Source: an uncultured Mycoplasmatota bacterium
GTDB taxonomy: Bacteria; Bacillota_I; Bacilli_A; RF39; UBA660
DNA length: 64,000 nt
Direction of reading: 5' to 3'
Assembly (NCBI GenBank): GCA_900549625.1
Contig: URPE01000003.1
Coordinates: 1-64,000, forward strand
Positions 35,396 through 45,800 of the stretch are shown in pieces. Positions within the stretch are counted from its first letter, which is position 1; every line of letters begins with the position of its first letter. The position numbers and the translations under genes were made by a program. Below the pieces are notes generated by a model. That model had not been told where the DNA came from. It saw only the letters and a list, made by a program, of their open reading frames with translations, and did not search any database.

Positions 35396-36599
35396 TTTCT
35401 GGTTCTTCTTCCTTATCTAATACTTTTTCAATAGGATTATTTTTTTCGGCAAATTTATCTGCCTCTTTTACTAAATCTGCCGTCTTGGATTTTTTTTTAC
35501 TATTTTCCAGTAAGTCTTTTGTGTCAGTTTCTTTTATCAAAACAGTTGTTTTACCATCTGGTGTATGCTGAGCAACAAAATCATTTGAACTATATTTTTC
35601 TTTAAACAATTTATAATCTTCATAGTTATTTAATTCTAATTCAATTATATCATTTGAATTACTTTCTGTTTTTATATCTCTTGCACCATTTCTACCATAC
35701 TCTTTTATTGGTCTATCTAATGGTGCAAAAGTTTTATATTCTTGTAAATCCTCTGATGGAATTGCAATTATCATTTCTTTGTCATTATACACACATGCAC
35801 CATGACTTCTAAGTTCAAATAGTTGTTCTCTTATTTCACAATATTGTTCTTTAGTTATTTTTTGAGTACAATAATTGGATAAATAATCTCTAACTGGACA
35901 AGAGCCAAAATCTTCACCTATTTTACTTAAATCTGAAACTTTTAAATTCATTCCACGAGGCTGCATGATTTCATAATCTCTTCCATCAACAACGCCATCT
36001 TTATTAATATCTGTAAGTTCATTTTGAGCATATTGTTTAACTCTGTTAGGTGGTATTTTTTCTAATTGTTCATTTAAAAAAGATAATTTACTTTTATTAA
36101 AGATTAAAACATATCTTTCATCTAAATTATCCTGTTCATCTTTAAGTGATAATTTTTTATATCTATCAGCCATAGTTTTACAAAAATTATAAATAATAAG
36201 TATCTTTTTTAAGGCTTTTCTTCTATCATCCCATTTATGAAACTTAATTTCATTTTTTGCTAGTTTTTCCTGTTTATGAAGTGATTGATTTCTACCTTGC
36301 TCACCACTAGGATCCATTTTCTTAATTCCCATTAAAACATTATTTTCTCTACAAACCGTAATGATTTGTTTTGCTTCGGCTCTTGTAAGTGGTGGTGAAA
36401 CATAAAGTTCCTTAGTCGGTCCATCATTTCTAAGAGCCTTCATTGATGATGAAAAATGTTTTTGGTAATATCTATTTGCTTTCTTCATAAACTTTCCAAA
36501 TAATTTAGCAAATATTCTTGTTGATTTTTCTGATACAGCAACTGTTTTTTCTGCTGTGTGTTCCAAATCATGTTTTGCATTTCCATCCATACTATGCAA
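35385..36599 (-). CDS. PcfB-like (DUF3801-type) coupling-protein partner
   Basis: 404 residues. The N-terminal region (STRIFAKLFGKFMKK, then SPPLTRAEAKQIITVCRENN) resembles PcfB/DUF3801 proteins that link relaxosomes to the coupling protein. The rest is longer than PcfB and includes an EF-hand-like loop, DINKDGVVDGRDYEIM. It ends EEEPEIAR, only a weak match to the shared tail. It overlaps both primase and coupling-protein genes. Confidence 0.7.
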   Translation of the reverse strand: MHSMDGNAKHDLEHTAEKTVAVSEKSTRIFAKLFGKFMKKANRYYQKHFSSSMKALRNDGPTKELYVSPPLTRAEAKQIITVCRENNVLMGIKKMDPSGEQGRNQSLHKQEKLAKNEIKFHKWDDRRKALKKILIIYNFCKTMADRYKKLSLKDEQDNLDERYVLIFNKSKLSFLNEQLEKIPPNRVKQYAQNELTDINKDGVVDGRDYEIMQPRGMNLKVSDLSKIGEDFGSCPVRDYLSNYCTQKITKEQYCEIREQLFELRSHGACVYNDKEMIIAIPSEDLQEYKTFAPLDRPIKEYGRNGARDIKTESNSNDIIELELNNYEDYKLFKEKYSSNDFVAQHTPDGKTTVLIKETDTKDLLENSKKKSKTADLVKEADKFAEKNNPIEKVLDKEEEPEIAR

Positions 36600-39588
36600 C
36601 CTCCTTTTCTAACATTGACATATCTTGAATTTCGTTATCTTCAGAAGGAAAATTTATAATTTTATCATTTTCTAGCGTTTGATTATAATATTCTAATATT
36701 TGATTACTACTATAATGTCCTACATAATTTCCTTCTTTATCATGAAAACCTATTTGCTCATTTGGTGTAAATTCAATAATAACTGATTCTTTGTTTATTT
36801 TAGTTTTAATAATATTAACATCTATATAACCTGAAATATTATTAATAACTAAAGGTACTTCAACAAAATTAGAATTTAACTTACATTTATATTTTGGAAC
36901 ATTTATTGATATTACATCTTTTTTCTTTGATTCATTAGGATAAAATATCTTTAAATATTTACTTATTTCATTATAGTTAATTCTTTTTTCAAAGGTCTTT
37001 TTAAACCCCTCTAATGAGTATTTTGATAATCCTGAATTAAAGAGTCCCTTTCTTGGGCAAATAATTAGATAACTTTTATCGTCTGTCCAAGTACATATTT
37101 TTTTTATTGCAAATAATAAAGATGATGAATCATTTGTTTTAATATAAAAACCTTTTTCAGTTTCTAAATAGATTTTTGATTTATAAATCCTACTAATAGG
37201 TTCTTTGTATTTAGAAATATATGAATTATCAAATATTAATTCCTCTTTTGAATTTTCGTAGGAGTCTTTTATTTTTTCATTACTGGGAGTCTTTTGCTTT
37301 TTTGTCTTATCTTCCCACTTAGTTTTTAATTCTTTAAAAGATTTTTCATATAGATATTCACCATTTCTATCATAAATTTTATAATATTCACCATCTCTTA
37401 ATTTGGTATAAAATAACTCACCATTTTCAGTCCATTCACATTCATTCTTTGGCACATAAAAATATTCTTTAGCATCAGTATTTGGAATTCTAACAAAATA
37501 ATGTGTTTCTGTTTCTAAAGATGAAACAAGCAATACTTGATTTATAGAAAATATATAATCTTCTTTTTTATCTTGTTCTAACTCCTTTGTAGATACAAAT
37601 CTTTCTTCAACGACATTACTTTCTTTTGTAATAACATTATTTTTGTTTAATACTAAGTTGTTATCTAAATTATTATAAAAAAGAATCGTTTTAAAATTCC
37701 CAGTCTTTCCTTTAAATCTAGTATCAATAAAATCCTTATCAACATTTAAAAATAGACTTCCAAATTTAAAAAATTCCATTTTTCCTTTATTTAAAAATAA
37801 TTTTTCTTTTATATTTTCTTTTAAAATATCAAGAGTTTTATTTTTATATGACAATATCCCATCAATATCATCAAGATTATTAATTATATAAAGTTCTTCT
37901 ACCTCTTCTAACGCTAATTTATCCTGATCACTAAGACTATTTTCATATTGTTTTATTACGGTTTGTATCTGATTATCATCTAATCTTATTCTTGCACTTC
38001 CATTAGAATTTTTTATATAAGTTTTATCAAATACATTTAAGTATTTAAAGCGATTCAAGGATTCATAATCCGAATAGTCTTTATTATCTTTCAAAAAATC
38101 TGTTAGTAATTCATCTCTGTTAAGATTTGATGATTCATTTTTCAAATATTTATTAGGGTTCATATTAAAAATTGATACAAGTCTATCTTCAATTTCATCT
38201 TTATGATTATTGAAATAAAAAGATAGTACCTTGTCATTCATTGAATTAACCTTTATTAAGACCTCTGTATACAAATAATTAGTCATTGCCTTAGTAGCAA
38301 AATTATCCATCACAGATTCTTTCTTTTTAATTGCTTTTGGATACATTATTTCTTCCAAATCTTGTCTAGTATAATCAGTATTTTCAATAATATAATCTCT
38401 AAACAGGGCATCATCATAGGTGTTAATAATTATTTTTTCTTTTTTCAATTCCTTATAAACAGAAGATATATTTTGAACCTTTAATTCTAGATTTTTAAAG
38501 TATTTATGACTTAATAAAAAATCAAAACCAGATACCTTACAATCTTGAATATCCATAAAAGATACATCTGCTTCTGATAAATCACCAAAGTCTTTATATT
38601 TTCCTATTTTAGAAAAATCTAAAACATTAACCTTTAATCCTTTTTTTATTAATTCTGGAATCAGTTTTATCATTGCATCATGCCCTGCACGATCATTATC
38701 AAGAGCTAAGGTAATTGTAGAATTATTTTTTTTGATAAGTCTTAAATGTTCTTCGCTTAATACTAATCCCATCAAAGAAGAAACATTTTCAAAGCCTAAT
38801 CTTTTTGCTCCAGCAACATCTAAAAAACCTTCAGATAAAATTAATTCATTATTATAAGAAAGAGATTTAGCATTTGAATAATTGTATAATAACTCTTTCT
38901 TTTGAAATAATGAATTTTCTGCTGTATGTAAATACTTAGGTTGCTCATCTTTAATTCCTCTACCTGCAAATGATAATATATTTCCTTTTTCATCACAAAT
39001 AGGAAACATTATTCTATTAGAAAATACTTCTTGAATATTTCCCATTTCATCTATTCTTAAATATTTTAATTTAATTAAGTCTTCTCTTGTTATCTTATCA
39101 TTTTTTTCTGTCAATTTAAGTAACTGTCCCTTAACTGCAAAACCTAAATTTAATTCATTTATTTGCTTATCTTCTACTTTCCTATTATGCAAATAATTTT
39201 TAGCATCTTTATTTATTACAGTTAAATTGTAGTGAAATAATTTAGAAAGATATTCATTTACTTCTATTAAATGTTTTTCTTCAGTAGTATATTTTCTTGA
39301 TGATACAATAAACTGATTATTATTTGAAGTTCTATTTAATTTAGAAATATCTATATTTAAATTACATATTTCCACTACTTTTGCTATTGCTTGATTTATA
39401 CTTAAATTGTTACCATTTACTTGTTTTTCGTATTTTTGAACAAATGATATAACATTTCCAGTAACACCACAAGAAAAACAGGTAGCAATATTTTTTTTAG
39501 GATGTACTACTAAACTTGGATTATTATCATTATGAAACGGACATAATGATTTATTATGATTTAATTTAAGTCCATAATAATTAAACAC
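36592..39588 (-). CDS. DnaG-like primase with C-terminal element-specific domains
   Basis: 998 residues from the GTG at 39588. CHC2 zinc finger: CPFHNDNNPS then CFSCGVTGN. TOPRIM domain: LILSEGFLDVAGAKRL and ALDNDRAGHDAM. The long C-terminal half is unrecognised except for a small domain (about 694-752, VRIPNTDAKEYFYVPKNE ... YYKIYDRNGE) that recurs in the relaxase. Open, primase-like sequence (LYDEVLKKASIIDVFNYYG) continues 15 codons upstream without any ATG/GTG/TTG. An ATA at 39631-39633 sits 9 nt after AAAGGTAGG, so the true start may be that ATA. It would prime the complementary strand in the recipient. Confidence 0.88.
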   Translation of the reverse strand: MFNYYGLKLNHNKSLCPFHNDNNPSLVVHPKKNIATCFSCGVTGNVISFVQKYEKQVNGNNLSINQAIAKVVEICNLNIDISKLNRTSNNNQFIVSSRKYTTEEKHLIEVNEYLSKLFHYNLTVINKDAKNYLHNRKVEDKQINELNLGFAVKGQLLKLTEKNDKITREDLIKLKYLRIDEMGNIQEVFSNRIMFPICDEKGNILSFAGRGIKDEQPKYLHTAENSLFQKKELLYNYSNAKSLSYNNELILSEGFLDVAGAKRLGFENVSSLMGLVLSEEHLRLIKKNNSTITLALDNDRAGHDAMIKLIPELIKKGLKVNVLDFSKIGKYKDFGDLSEADVSFMDIQDCKVSGFDFLLSHKYFKNLELKVQNISSVYKELKKEKIIINTYDDALFRDYIIENTDYTRQDLEEIMYPKAIKKKESVMDNFATKAMTNYLYTEVLIKVNSMNDKVLSFYFNNHKDEIEDRLVSIFNMNPNKYLKNESSNLNRDELLTDFLKDNKDYSDYESLNRFKYLNVFDKTYIKNSNGSARIRLDDNQIQTVIKQYENSLSDQDKLALEEVEELYIINNLDDIDGILSYKNKTLDILKENIKEKLFLNKGKMEFFKFGSLFLNVDKDFIDTRFKGKTGNFKTILFYNNLDNNLVLNKNNVITKESNVVEERFVSTKELEQDKKEDYIFSINQVLLVSSLETETHYFVRIPNTDAKEYFYVPKNECEWTENGELFYTKLRDGEYYKIYDRNGEYLYEKSFKELKTKWEDKTKKQKTPSNEKIKDSYENSKEELIFDNSYISKYKEPISRIYKSKIYLETEKGFYIKTNDSSSLLFAIKKICTWTDDKSYLIICPRKGLFNSGLSKYSLEGFKKTFEKRINYNEISKYLKIFYPNESKKKDVISINVPKYKCKLNSNFVEVPLVINNISGYIDVNIIKTKINKESVIIEFTPNEQIGFHDKEGNYVGHYSSNQILEYYNQTLENDKIINFPSEDNEIQDMSMLEKEVA

Positions 39589-39643
39589 ATCTATAATACT
39601 TGCTTTTTTTAAAACCTCGTCATATAGATTTATATTATATCGC

Positions 39644-40522
39644 CTACCTTTCTAGTTCCAAATCTAAATCATAATTTTTATCATTCTCATAACTAGATAA
39701 TATTAATGCTTCGTTCTTACATCTATAATTAATTTCATTGATTAATCTTGAAAGTAATCTCACATTGGCTTCTACATCATGAACAATGTCGCTTACACTT
39801 AATTCATGACCTTCATCTAATTCTATCAACTGTCTTATATATCCATCTTTATCAAAATGGTCATAATAGTATTTTAAACCATCAGTAATATCAGTAGCTT
39901 TATTATTCACTGTTGAAATACTAAATTTAAATGGAAATTTACTTGATTCTTTTTGTTCAAAATTCCAAAATGCACCAGTTTGTTTCACTTTCCATCCCAA
40001 CTCTTCAATTATCGGTTTTAATTTATTAATAGGAACAATATCCAAATTTATATCTTCTCTTTCAATATAATACTTACCTATCTTTAATTCTTTAAATATT
40101 CTATCTAAATCAGAACACCATCTCGGTATAAAAGTATCTCGACTTAAAAGATTACTTTCTAAATTTTCAAGAGAATTATTGTAATAACCTCTAAATCCAT
40201 TAATATTATAATGTGCTATATCGCCACATGCGTTTGTAAAAAAAAGATACATTTTATTTGTTAATTTATCCAATGTACCATTTTTTTGCAGGTTTCTATA
40301 TTCTTTAACTATTTTTTTAAATGAATATACAGTATTTCCTTCATATAATATTTCCGATTTTAAATTATTATTATCAATACACTTTTGAATCAATATTCTA
40401 TCATTTGATTCATTACCAGTTAGAGGCAAATTATCAATTATATTCTTATCTGATTCTATTACATTATTGCTACCAAAAAAAGTTATTCTCTTATTATTTT
40501 TCTTTAGTTCTATACGATTCAA
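39644..40522 (-). CDS. Hypothetical accessory protein with acidic C-terminal tail
   Basis: 292 residues, not recognised, soluble; polyvalent-type accessory protein by context. It ends NYDLDLELER, a clear example of the shared tail with a basic last residue. It precedes the primase gene, whose ribosome binding site overlaps its stop region. Confidence 0.65.
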   Translation of the reverse strand: MNRIELKKNNKRITFFGSNNVIESDKNIIDNLPLTGNESNDRILIQKCIDNNNLKSEILYEGNTVYSFKKIVKEYRNLQKNGTLDKLTNKMYLFFTNACGDIAHYNINGFRGYYNNSLENLESNLLSRDTFIPRWCSDLDRIFKELKIGKYYIEREDINLDIVPINKLKPIIEELGWKVKQTGAFWNFEQKESSKFPFKFSISTVNNKATDITDGLKYYYDHFDKDGYIRQLIELDEGHELSVSDIVHDVEANVRLLSRLINEINYRCKNEALILSSYENDKNYDLDLELER

Positions 40523-40543
40523 TTTTATCTCCTTTCTTTAATA

Positions 40544-40951
40544 TTATTTCTCTAAATCAACATCTTCTTCTACTTCTTTTTTGTTAATTTCATTTTTCTT
40601 GTACCATTCAACTAATCTTCTTGCATTTGAGCCTATTTCATTCCAACAAGAAGAAATACACATTGTATGATTTTCTATATTTGGATTTTTCATAGCACTT
40701 ATAATTATATTCTTATATGACGGTTCTTTAAAACAAATTAAATCATTTGATCTAACACAAACATATCTCTCCTCTACTTTGTCCTTTAAAATAGCATAAA
40801 GATTATAATTTGTCTTCTGATATTTAAATATTTCTAAATTATATTTATTAATTTGCTTCTGTAATTCATTCTTTATTTGATTAGGATAATCTTCATAATT
40901 TTTATTTTTCTTAAATAATTTTTCCTCTATCCATTTGTTCATATAATCCAT
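40544..40951 (-). CDS. Hypothetical accessory protein with acidic C-terminal tail
   Basis: About 135 residues. The ATG at 40951 with GGAGG 9 nt upstream is preferred to the ATG at 40981. It has several Trp and Cys residues and no recognised family. It ends VEEDVDLEK, the shared tail. Its start overlaps the end of the small membrane protein gene. Confidence 0.65.
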   Translation of the reverse strand: MDYMNKWIEEKLFKKNKNYEDYPNQIKNELQKQINKYNLEIFKYQKTNYNLYAILKDKVEERYVCVRSNDLICFKEPSYKNIIISAMKNPNIENHTMCISSCWNEIGSNARRLVEWYKKNEINKKEVEEDVDLEK

Positions 40952-41066
40952 ATCTTGATTCCTCCAATCTTGAACATTCACTTGATATGATGCAACAAGA
41001 ATAAAAAAATGTTAGAACAAATAACAACATTAATACTCCCAATACTATTAACAATATTTTTATCAT
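40911..41066 (-). CDS. Small single-pass membrane protein
   Basis: 51 residues from the ATG at 41066, with a good GGAAAGG ribosome binding site 7 nt upstream. MIKILLIVLGVLMLLFVLTF is one membrane segment followed by YSCCIISSECSRLEE. Short proteins with this hydrophobic-then-cysteine layout are common in phages and conjugative elements. It overlaps the next gene by about 40 bp in another frame. Confidence 0.55.
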   Translation of the reverse strand: MIKILLIVLGVLMLLFVLTFFYSCCIISSECSRLEESRYGLYEQMDRGKII

Positions 41067-41070
41067 AAAT

Positions 41071-42099
41071 TTACCTTTCCAATTCACAGTCATCTAATTC
41101 AACTTGAGATTGAATATTTTCAACCATTTTATTAAACATAACTTCATCTTTTTCTATTGCAATGCTATTTCTATTAGTATTTAAACATGCAACAACAAAA
41201 TTACCACTACCTGCATACTGATCTAATAAGGTTTCAAAAGGATTTGAAATATATGAAATAATGTTTTCCAAAAGTTCTACTGGTTTTTCTGCTTCCATTA
41301 CCTTATCATTTTTTCCTCTTGGTTGATAATCAAATGTTGTGGGTAGCATACCATTAGTTCCCTTCATATAACATACATCAAATCCCTTATTAATTAAAAT
41401 ATCCCTTACTTCATAGGAAGTTTTTCCCTTAATATCAATATTATTTTTAGTTGCTATTTCTATATTTTTCTTGGCATCTAATTTTAAAGTTCTAGGTTCT
41501 CCCTTTGAGAAAATCATAACATCTTCTACATTCTTAGATTTTCTTCCTGTATTAGCAACAAAATCACCTTTTTTCCATGGTACTTTAGCAAAATACTTAA
41601 ATCCACTTTTAATTGCCGTATCTTTTATTTCAAAAAGATATTTATAATTAATTTCAGATTCTTCAGGTAAAAATTCTACAAGAAAAGCTCCGTCTTTTAA
41701 AACTCTTTGTTTTTCCTCAAAATCTTTTTGATTATATTTAAATAATTCATAAGAAGCAAATTTTCTATTTCCTCCTGTTAATGCCTTTGATAAATCGTAA
41801 GGATGATCTGTTATAATTCCATCTATTGAATTATCTGGAATCATAGATAAATCTCTGCCATCTCCATTAATAAGTAAACAATCATTTCTATTGCCGTTAA
41901 TTTGAGAAGTAACTTTATATACTCCACGAGAAACTTTTTCAAACAATCCTTTTTCAACGCCTTCGTATATTCTTGCTCTTATTGATTCATTATTTACTTT
42001 CATTACAGAGTTAACAAGATTTGTTGCCTCTTTAACAGTAAATTGATTATCATCCAAAAAATACTGAAATAGATTCATTTGAATAGTATTATCTGTCAT
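41071..42099 (-). CDS. N4/N6-type DNA methyltransferase
   Basis: 342 residues. An N-terminal helical/winged region (about 1-65) is followed by a methyltransferase domain with motif IV as TDHPYDL and motif I, placed near the C-terminus, as LDQYAGSGNFVVACLN. That order is the beta class. Motif IV reads DHPY rather than the common DPPY/SPPY. It ends VELDDCELER, the shared tail. With no restriction enzyme nearby it is probably an orphan protecting element DNA from host restriction. The extreme 3' end is close to the small membrane protein gene. Confidence 0.88.
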   Translation of the reverse strand: MTDNTIQMNLFQYFLDDNQFTVKEATNLVNSVMKVNNESIRARIYEGVEKGLFEKVSRGVYKVTSQINGNRNDCLLINGDGRDLSMIPDNSIDGIITDHPYDLSKALTGGNRKFASYELFKYNQKDFEEKQRVLKDGAFLVEFLPEESEINYKYLFEIKDTAIKSGFKYFAKVPWKKGDFVANTGRKSKNVEDVMIFSKGEPRTLKLDAKKNIEIATKNNIDIKGKTSYEVRDILINKGFDVCYMKGTNGMLPTTFDYQPRGKNDKVMEAEKPVELLENIISYISNPFETLLDQYAGSGNFVVACLNTNRNSIAIEKDEVMFNKMVENIQSQVELDDCELER

Positions 42100-42499
42100 A
42101 TTCTACTTCATCCATTTCTTGTTCCTTATCTTTTTTTAAACATGGCTCTAATAGTTGTTTTAATTTATCACATAAATCAGTTTGCTTTTTAAATTGAAAT
42201 GACTCATAACTATCATTATATTCTCTACTATTTACATCCAAATCTAACTGAGCAGTCGTAATTTTAAATACTCCCCATGAATGTGTTATCCAAATTCTTT
42301 TATTTAATATTTTACTTTCCATAATTATCCATAATGGTTGATGTAACTCAACATAATTTTTACTATTCTTATAAAACCAATTTGAATGATCCTTTATTTC
42401 ATCAATATCGGCTGTAAAAATTAGTTTATAAATATCTTTATATTTTGTTTTATAAATTGAGTTTTGTAAATTATCAGTTCTAATCATTTGCTTCACCAA
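42089..42499 (-). CDS. Hypothetical accessory protein with acidic C-terminal tail
   Basis: 136 residues, not recognised; related in style to the next gene (both begin with a YKTKYKDIYKLIF / YDTKYEELYNFLF segment). It ends KEQEMDEVEYDR, the shared tail. Overlaps the methyltransferase by 11 bp. Confidence 0.65.
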   Translation of the reverse strand: MVKQMIRTDNLQNSIYKTKYKDIYKLIFTADIDEIKDHSNWFYKNSKNYVELHQPLWIIMESKILNKRIWITHSWGVFKITTAQLDLDVNSREYNDSYESFQFKKQTDLCDKLKQLLEPCLKKDKEQEMDEVEYDR

Positions 42500-42839
42500 T
42501 ATATTTAGTTAATATTTTCTTTAGTTGTTTTACTAAGCAATGCAAATCAAGTGAAGAATAGTATTCAACTCGTTCATAAGTTATTTTTTTATTTAATGCT
42601 TTTGAAATATCCATTATTACAATATAGTCATCATGATATTTTCTCACTCTAATTTCACAAGGCAATCTTTTATCCATTATTGATATATTTATTGTTTCAT
42701 AATTTTTTTCACAATTATTCACTGGATTGTGAATTGATAAATCTAAAATATTTTCTATATTTTGATTAAATAAAAAGTTATATAATTCTTCATATTTTGT
42801 ATCATATATTTTTGATTCATAAACTTTATTAAAATTCAT
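42480..42839 (-). CDS. Hypothetical accessory protein, paralogue of 42089-42499
   Basis: 119 residues. It shares the opening KVYESKIYDTKYEELYNFLF-type block and the closing lysine-rich helix with its neighbour, but lacks the acidic tail (ends KYIGEAND). Overlaps the next gene by 20 bp. Confidence 0.6.
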   Translation of the reverse strand: MNFNKVYESKIYDTKYEELYNFLFNQNIENILDLSIHNPVNNCEKNYETINISIMDKRLPCEIRVRKYHDDYIVIMDISKALNKKITYERVEYYSSLDLHCLVKQLKKILTKYIGEAND

Positions 42840-42851
42840 TATCTATCCTCC

Positions 42852-45800
42852 CTAATTAAATTGACTTTGACCTTTTGCTCTTGTCCAAGCACTAGAATAT
42901 CCATTTGTACATTGTATTGCTACCCAATATAAATAAGGAAAATTGTAATTAGTATAATTAGTATGAGAAGCAATATAATTTTTTTGAGTTTCTGCTTGAG
43001 CTCTAGTTAATGTATAGTCTGTAACTACAAGGTAATATCCTGGTGCAGATGGTGCTTCACTTATTTGCCCAGTCCAACCTGCTGATTGGAATACACTTAA
43101 TAAAGCTGAAGCGTTCCCATAAGGACCATGACCAGTAATTAATTGACAATAAGCTTCTGTAACTGAAGCTGTTAAAGTTACATCATAATCAGGCATATTA
43201 CTAACCCAACCATTCCAGCCATGAAATTTATGATAGCTATCTAAAACATCTTGTCCATTTAAATTAGGAATTTCATCTCCATATCCAACAGATCTTTGTG
43301 TCCACAAATTATTGTTAACATAATAGTTTACTGTATAGTAATTTTTACTCCAAGTTGCAATATAATTTCTATTTCCTACTGAACCTTTAGCAATAATTAC
43401 ATTTTTAGTTGCTGTAGTTAATTCTGTTCCAGTCCATCCAAGAAATGTATAGCCTTTTTTAGTTGGTTGTGATAGTGCTATCGTATTAGATTCTATATTA
43501 TAATTTGTTGGTTGAGATGAAATACTACCACCATCCAAATTATAAGAAATACTGTATTCTATTGGTTTCCAATTTGCAGTATACACCTTATTACCAATTG
43601 AACCTTTTTCTATTTCCACATTATCTGATGGTATTGTGCCATTATCACCAGTCCATCCAAGAAATGTATAACCTTCTTTTGTTGGTTTTGGCAATAGAAA
43701 TGTGTCAGTTTCAATATTATATTTTGAAATTGATGATGACAAAGAACCACCATTTAAATTATAAGTAATTGAATAATCTATTATTTTCCAATTTGCCTTT
43801 ATTTCATGATCAAAAGAAATATTCATAACTGTGTCTTCTTTTATTAATAAATTATTATAAAACCAGCCTTCAAATGAATAACCTTTTTTTGTAGCTTCTG
43901 GTATTGTTCCATATAGGCTATTATACGAAATATCTACATAACTAGGATTAACTATTCCACTATTTGGATTTAATGATACTCTGTATACATTAGCAATCCA
44001 ATTGGCTTTATAATTTTTATTACCAATAGTACCTTTTGGTATTACAACATTAATTTCTGCTCTTAAACCATTATCACCAGTCCATCCAAGAAATGTATAA
44101 CCTTCTCTTGTTGGGTTTGGTAATGTTATTGCATTAGATTCTACATCAAAGTTTATTTCTTTTAAATCTTTACTACTCCCAGTATTTAAATCATATTTAA
44201 TAATATATTGATTTTTTGTGTATTGTGCATGATAATCAACATTAGTTTTTACTGAATTAATTGATGGACTCCATCCTGTAAATGTGTATCCATCTAAAAA
44301 TGGATTTTCTGGAGGTGTTGGCATATTACCATAATCAACTTCTTCTTCTTTCAAAACTCCACCAAATAAATCATAATATTTTACATTTAATTTGATTATT
44401 TCCCATACAGCATACAAATTAATAACATCATTATCATTGCAAGATAAATTATATATTTCTTGCTCATCTTTATAAGTAACATTACCATTTGGAATTGTAG
44501 ACCATCCTAAGAAATTATAGCCTTCTTTAGTGAAAGTATTTTTTCTTAAATTTTCTTTATTATTATATTTGATTTTTGTACTTTCCATCTTTCCTGTTCC
44601 TGATGATGAATTATAAATAATACTATATGAAATCGGTTTATAATTAGCAGTTAGTTTTAAATTACCAGTTGAACCTTTTTTTATTTCATAATTAATTTTT
44701 GGTTCATCATCATTTTTTGATGTCCATCCAAGAAATATATATCCTTCTTTAACTGGATTAGGAAGAATTATATTTTCTTCTACATTGTAGTTAAGAGGAT
44801 TATCTTCAATCACTCCTCCAACTAAATTGTAAGTTATATCATATTTTATAATTTCCCAGTTTGCACTTATCGTTATATCTTTATCTTCATTAAATACATT
44901 TTTACTAGATACTTCATTATTGTTTTCATCAGTCCAATTAATTAACTTATATCCTTTTTTTGATATTGTTGGTAATTCACCATATATCTCATCAAAATTA
45001 ATTTTTTTAGGACTTATTTGCTCTCTTGCACCATTTGTGTTATATATTAACTTATATGAATTAGTTTTATAATTGGCAAGAAGTTTTATGTTACCAATTG
45101 TTCCTTGATTTATCTTATAATCAATAATAGGTTCTTTTGTTTTATCATCTGTCCATCCTAAAAATGTATACCCTTTTTTTGAAGGCTTTGGAATATCAAA
45201 TAAATCATCTTCTACAGTATAAGTTAAAGGAGCATTATCTTCAAATGCTCCTCCACTTAGATTATAAGAAATTTCATAATTATTAACATCATAAAGTGCA
45301 TTATAAGTCAAATCAGTTTTTACTTCATTTACTATATCATTGTCCCATTTTGAGAATGTATAACCTAATCGCTTTGGATTTTCTGGAGCAATAACACTCT
45401 CTCCATAGTCATACTTACTTTTACTAATAACTGATCCATCATAATCAAAAAATTCAACATTATAAGTTTCTATTTTCCACATAGCATATAAGATAATATT
45501 TTCATTATCTTTAGTCGTTAAATTAAAAACATCCATTTCATCCAAATATATAGGTTCTCCATTTTTTTCAGTCGACCAACCTGTAAAAATATATCCCTCT
45601 TTTGTCATTGAATTTTTAGGTAATTTACATACTTCATTGCCTTTACAGGTTATAGACTCCATTGTTCCAGAACCATCATTAGAATCAAATGAAATATAAT
45701 ATTTAATTCCTTTTGCTTCTTCTACTTTTTTTCTATTTGGAACATATTTATATGGATCATCTTCTTTTTTCTTATCTTCTACTGAATCTTTGTTGTTATC

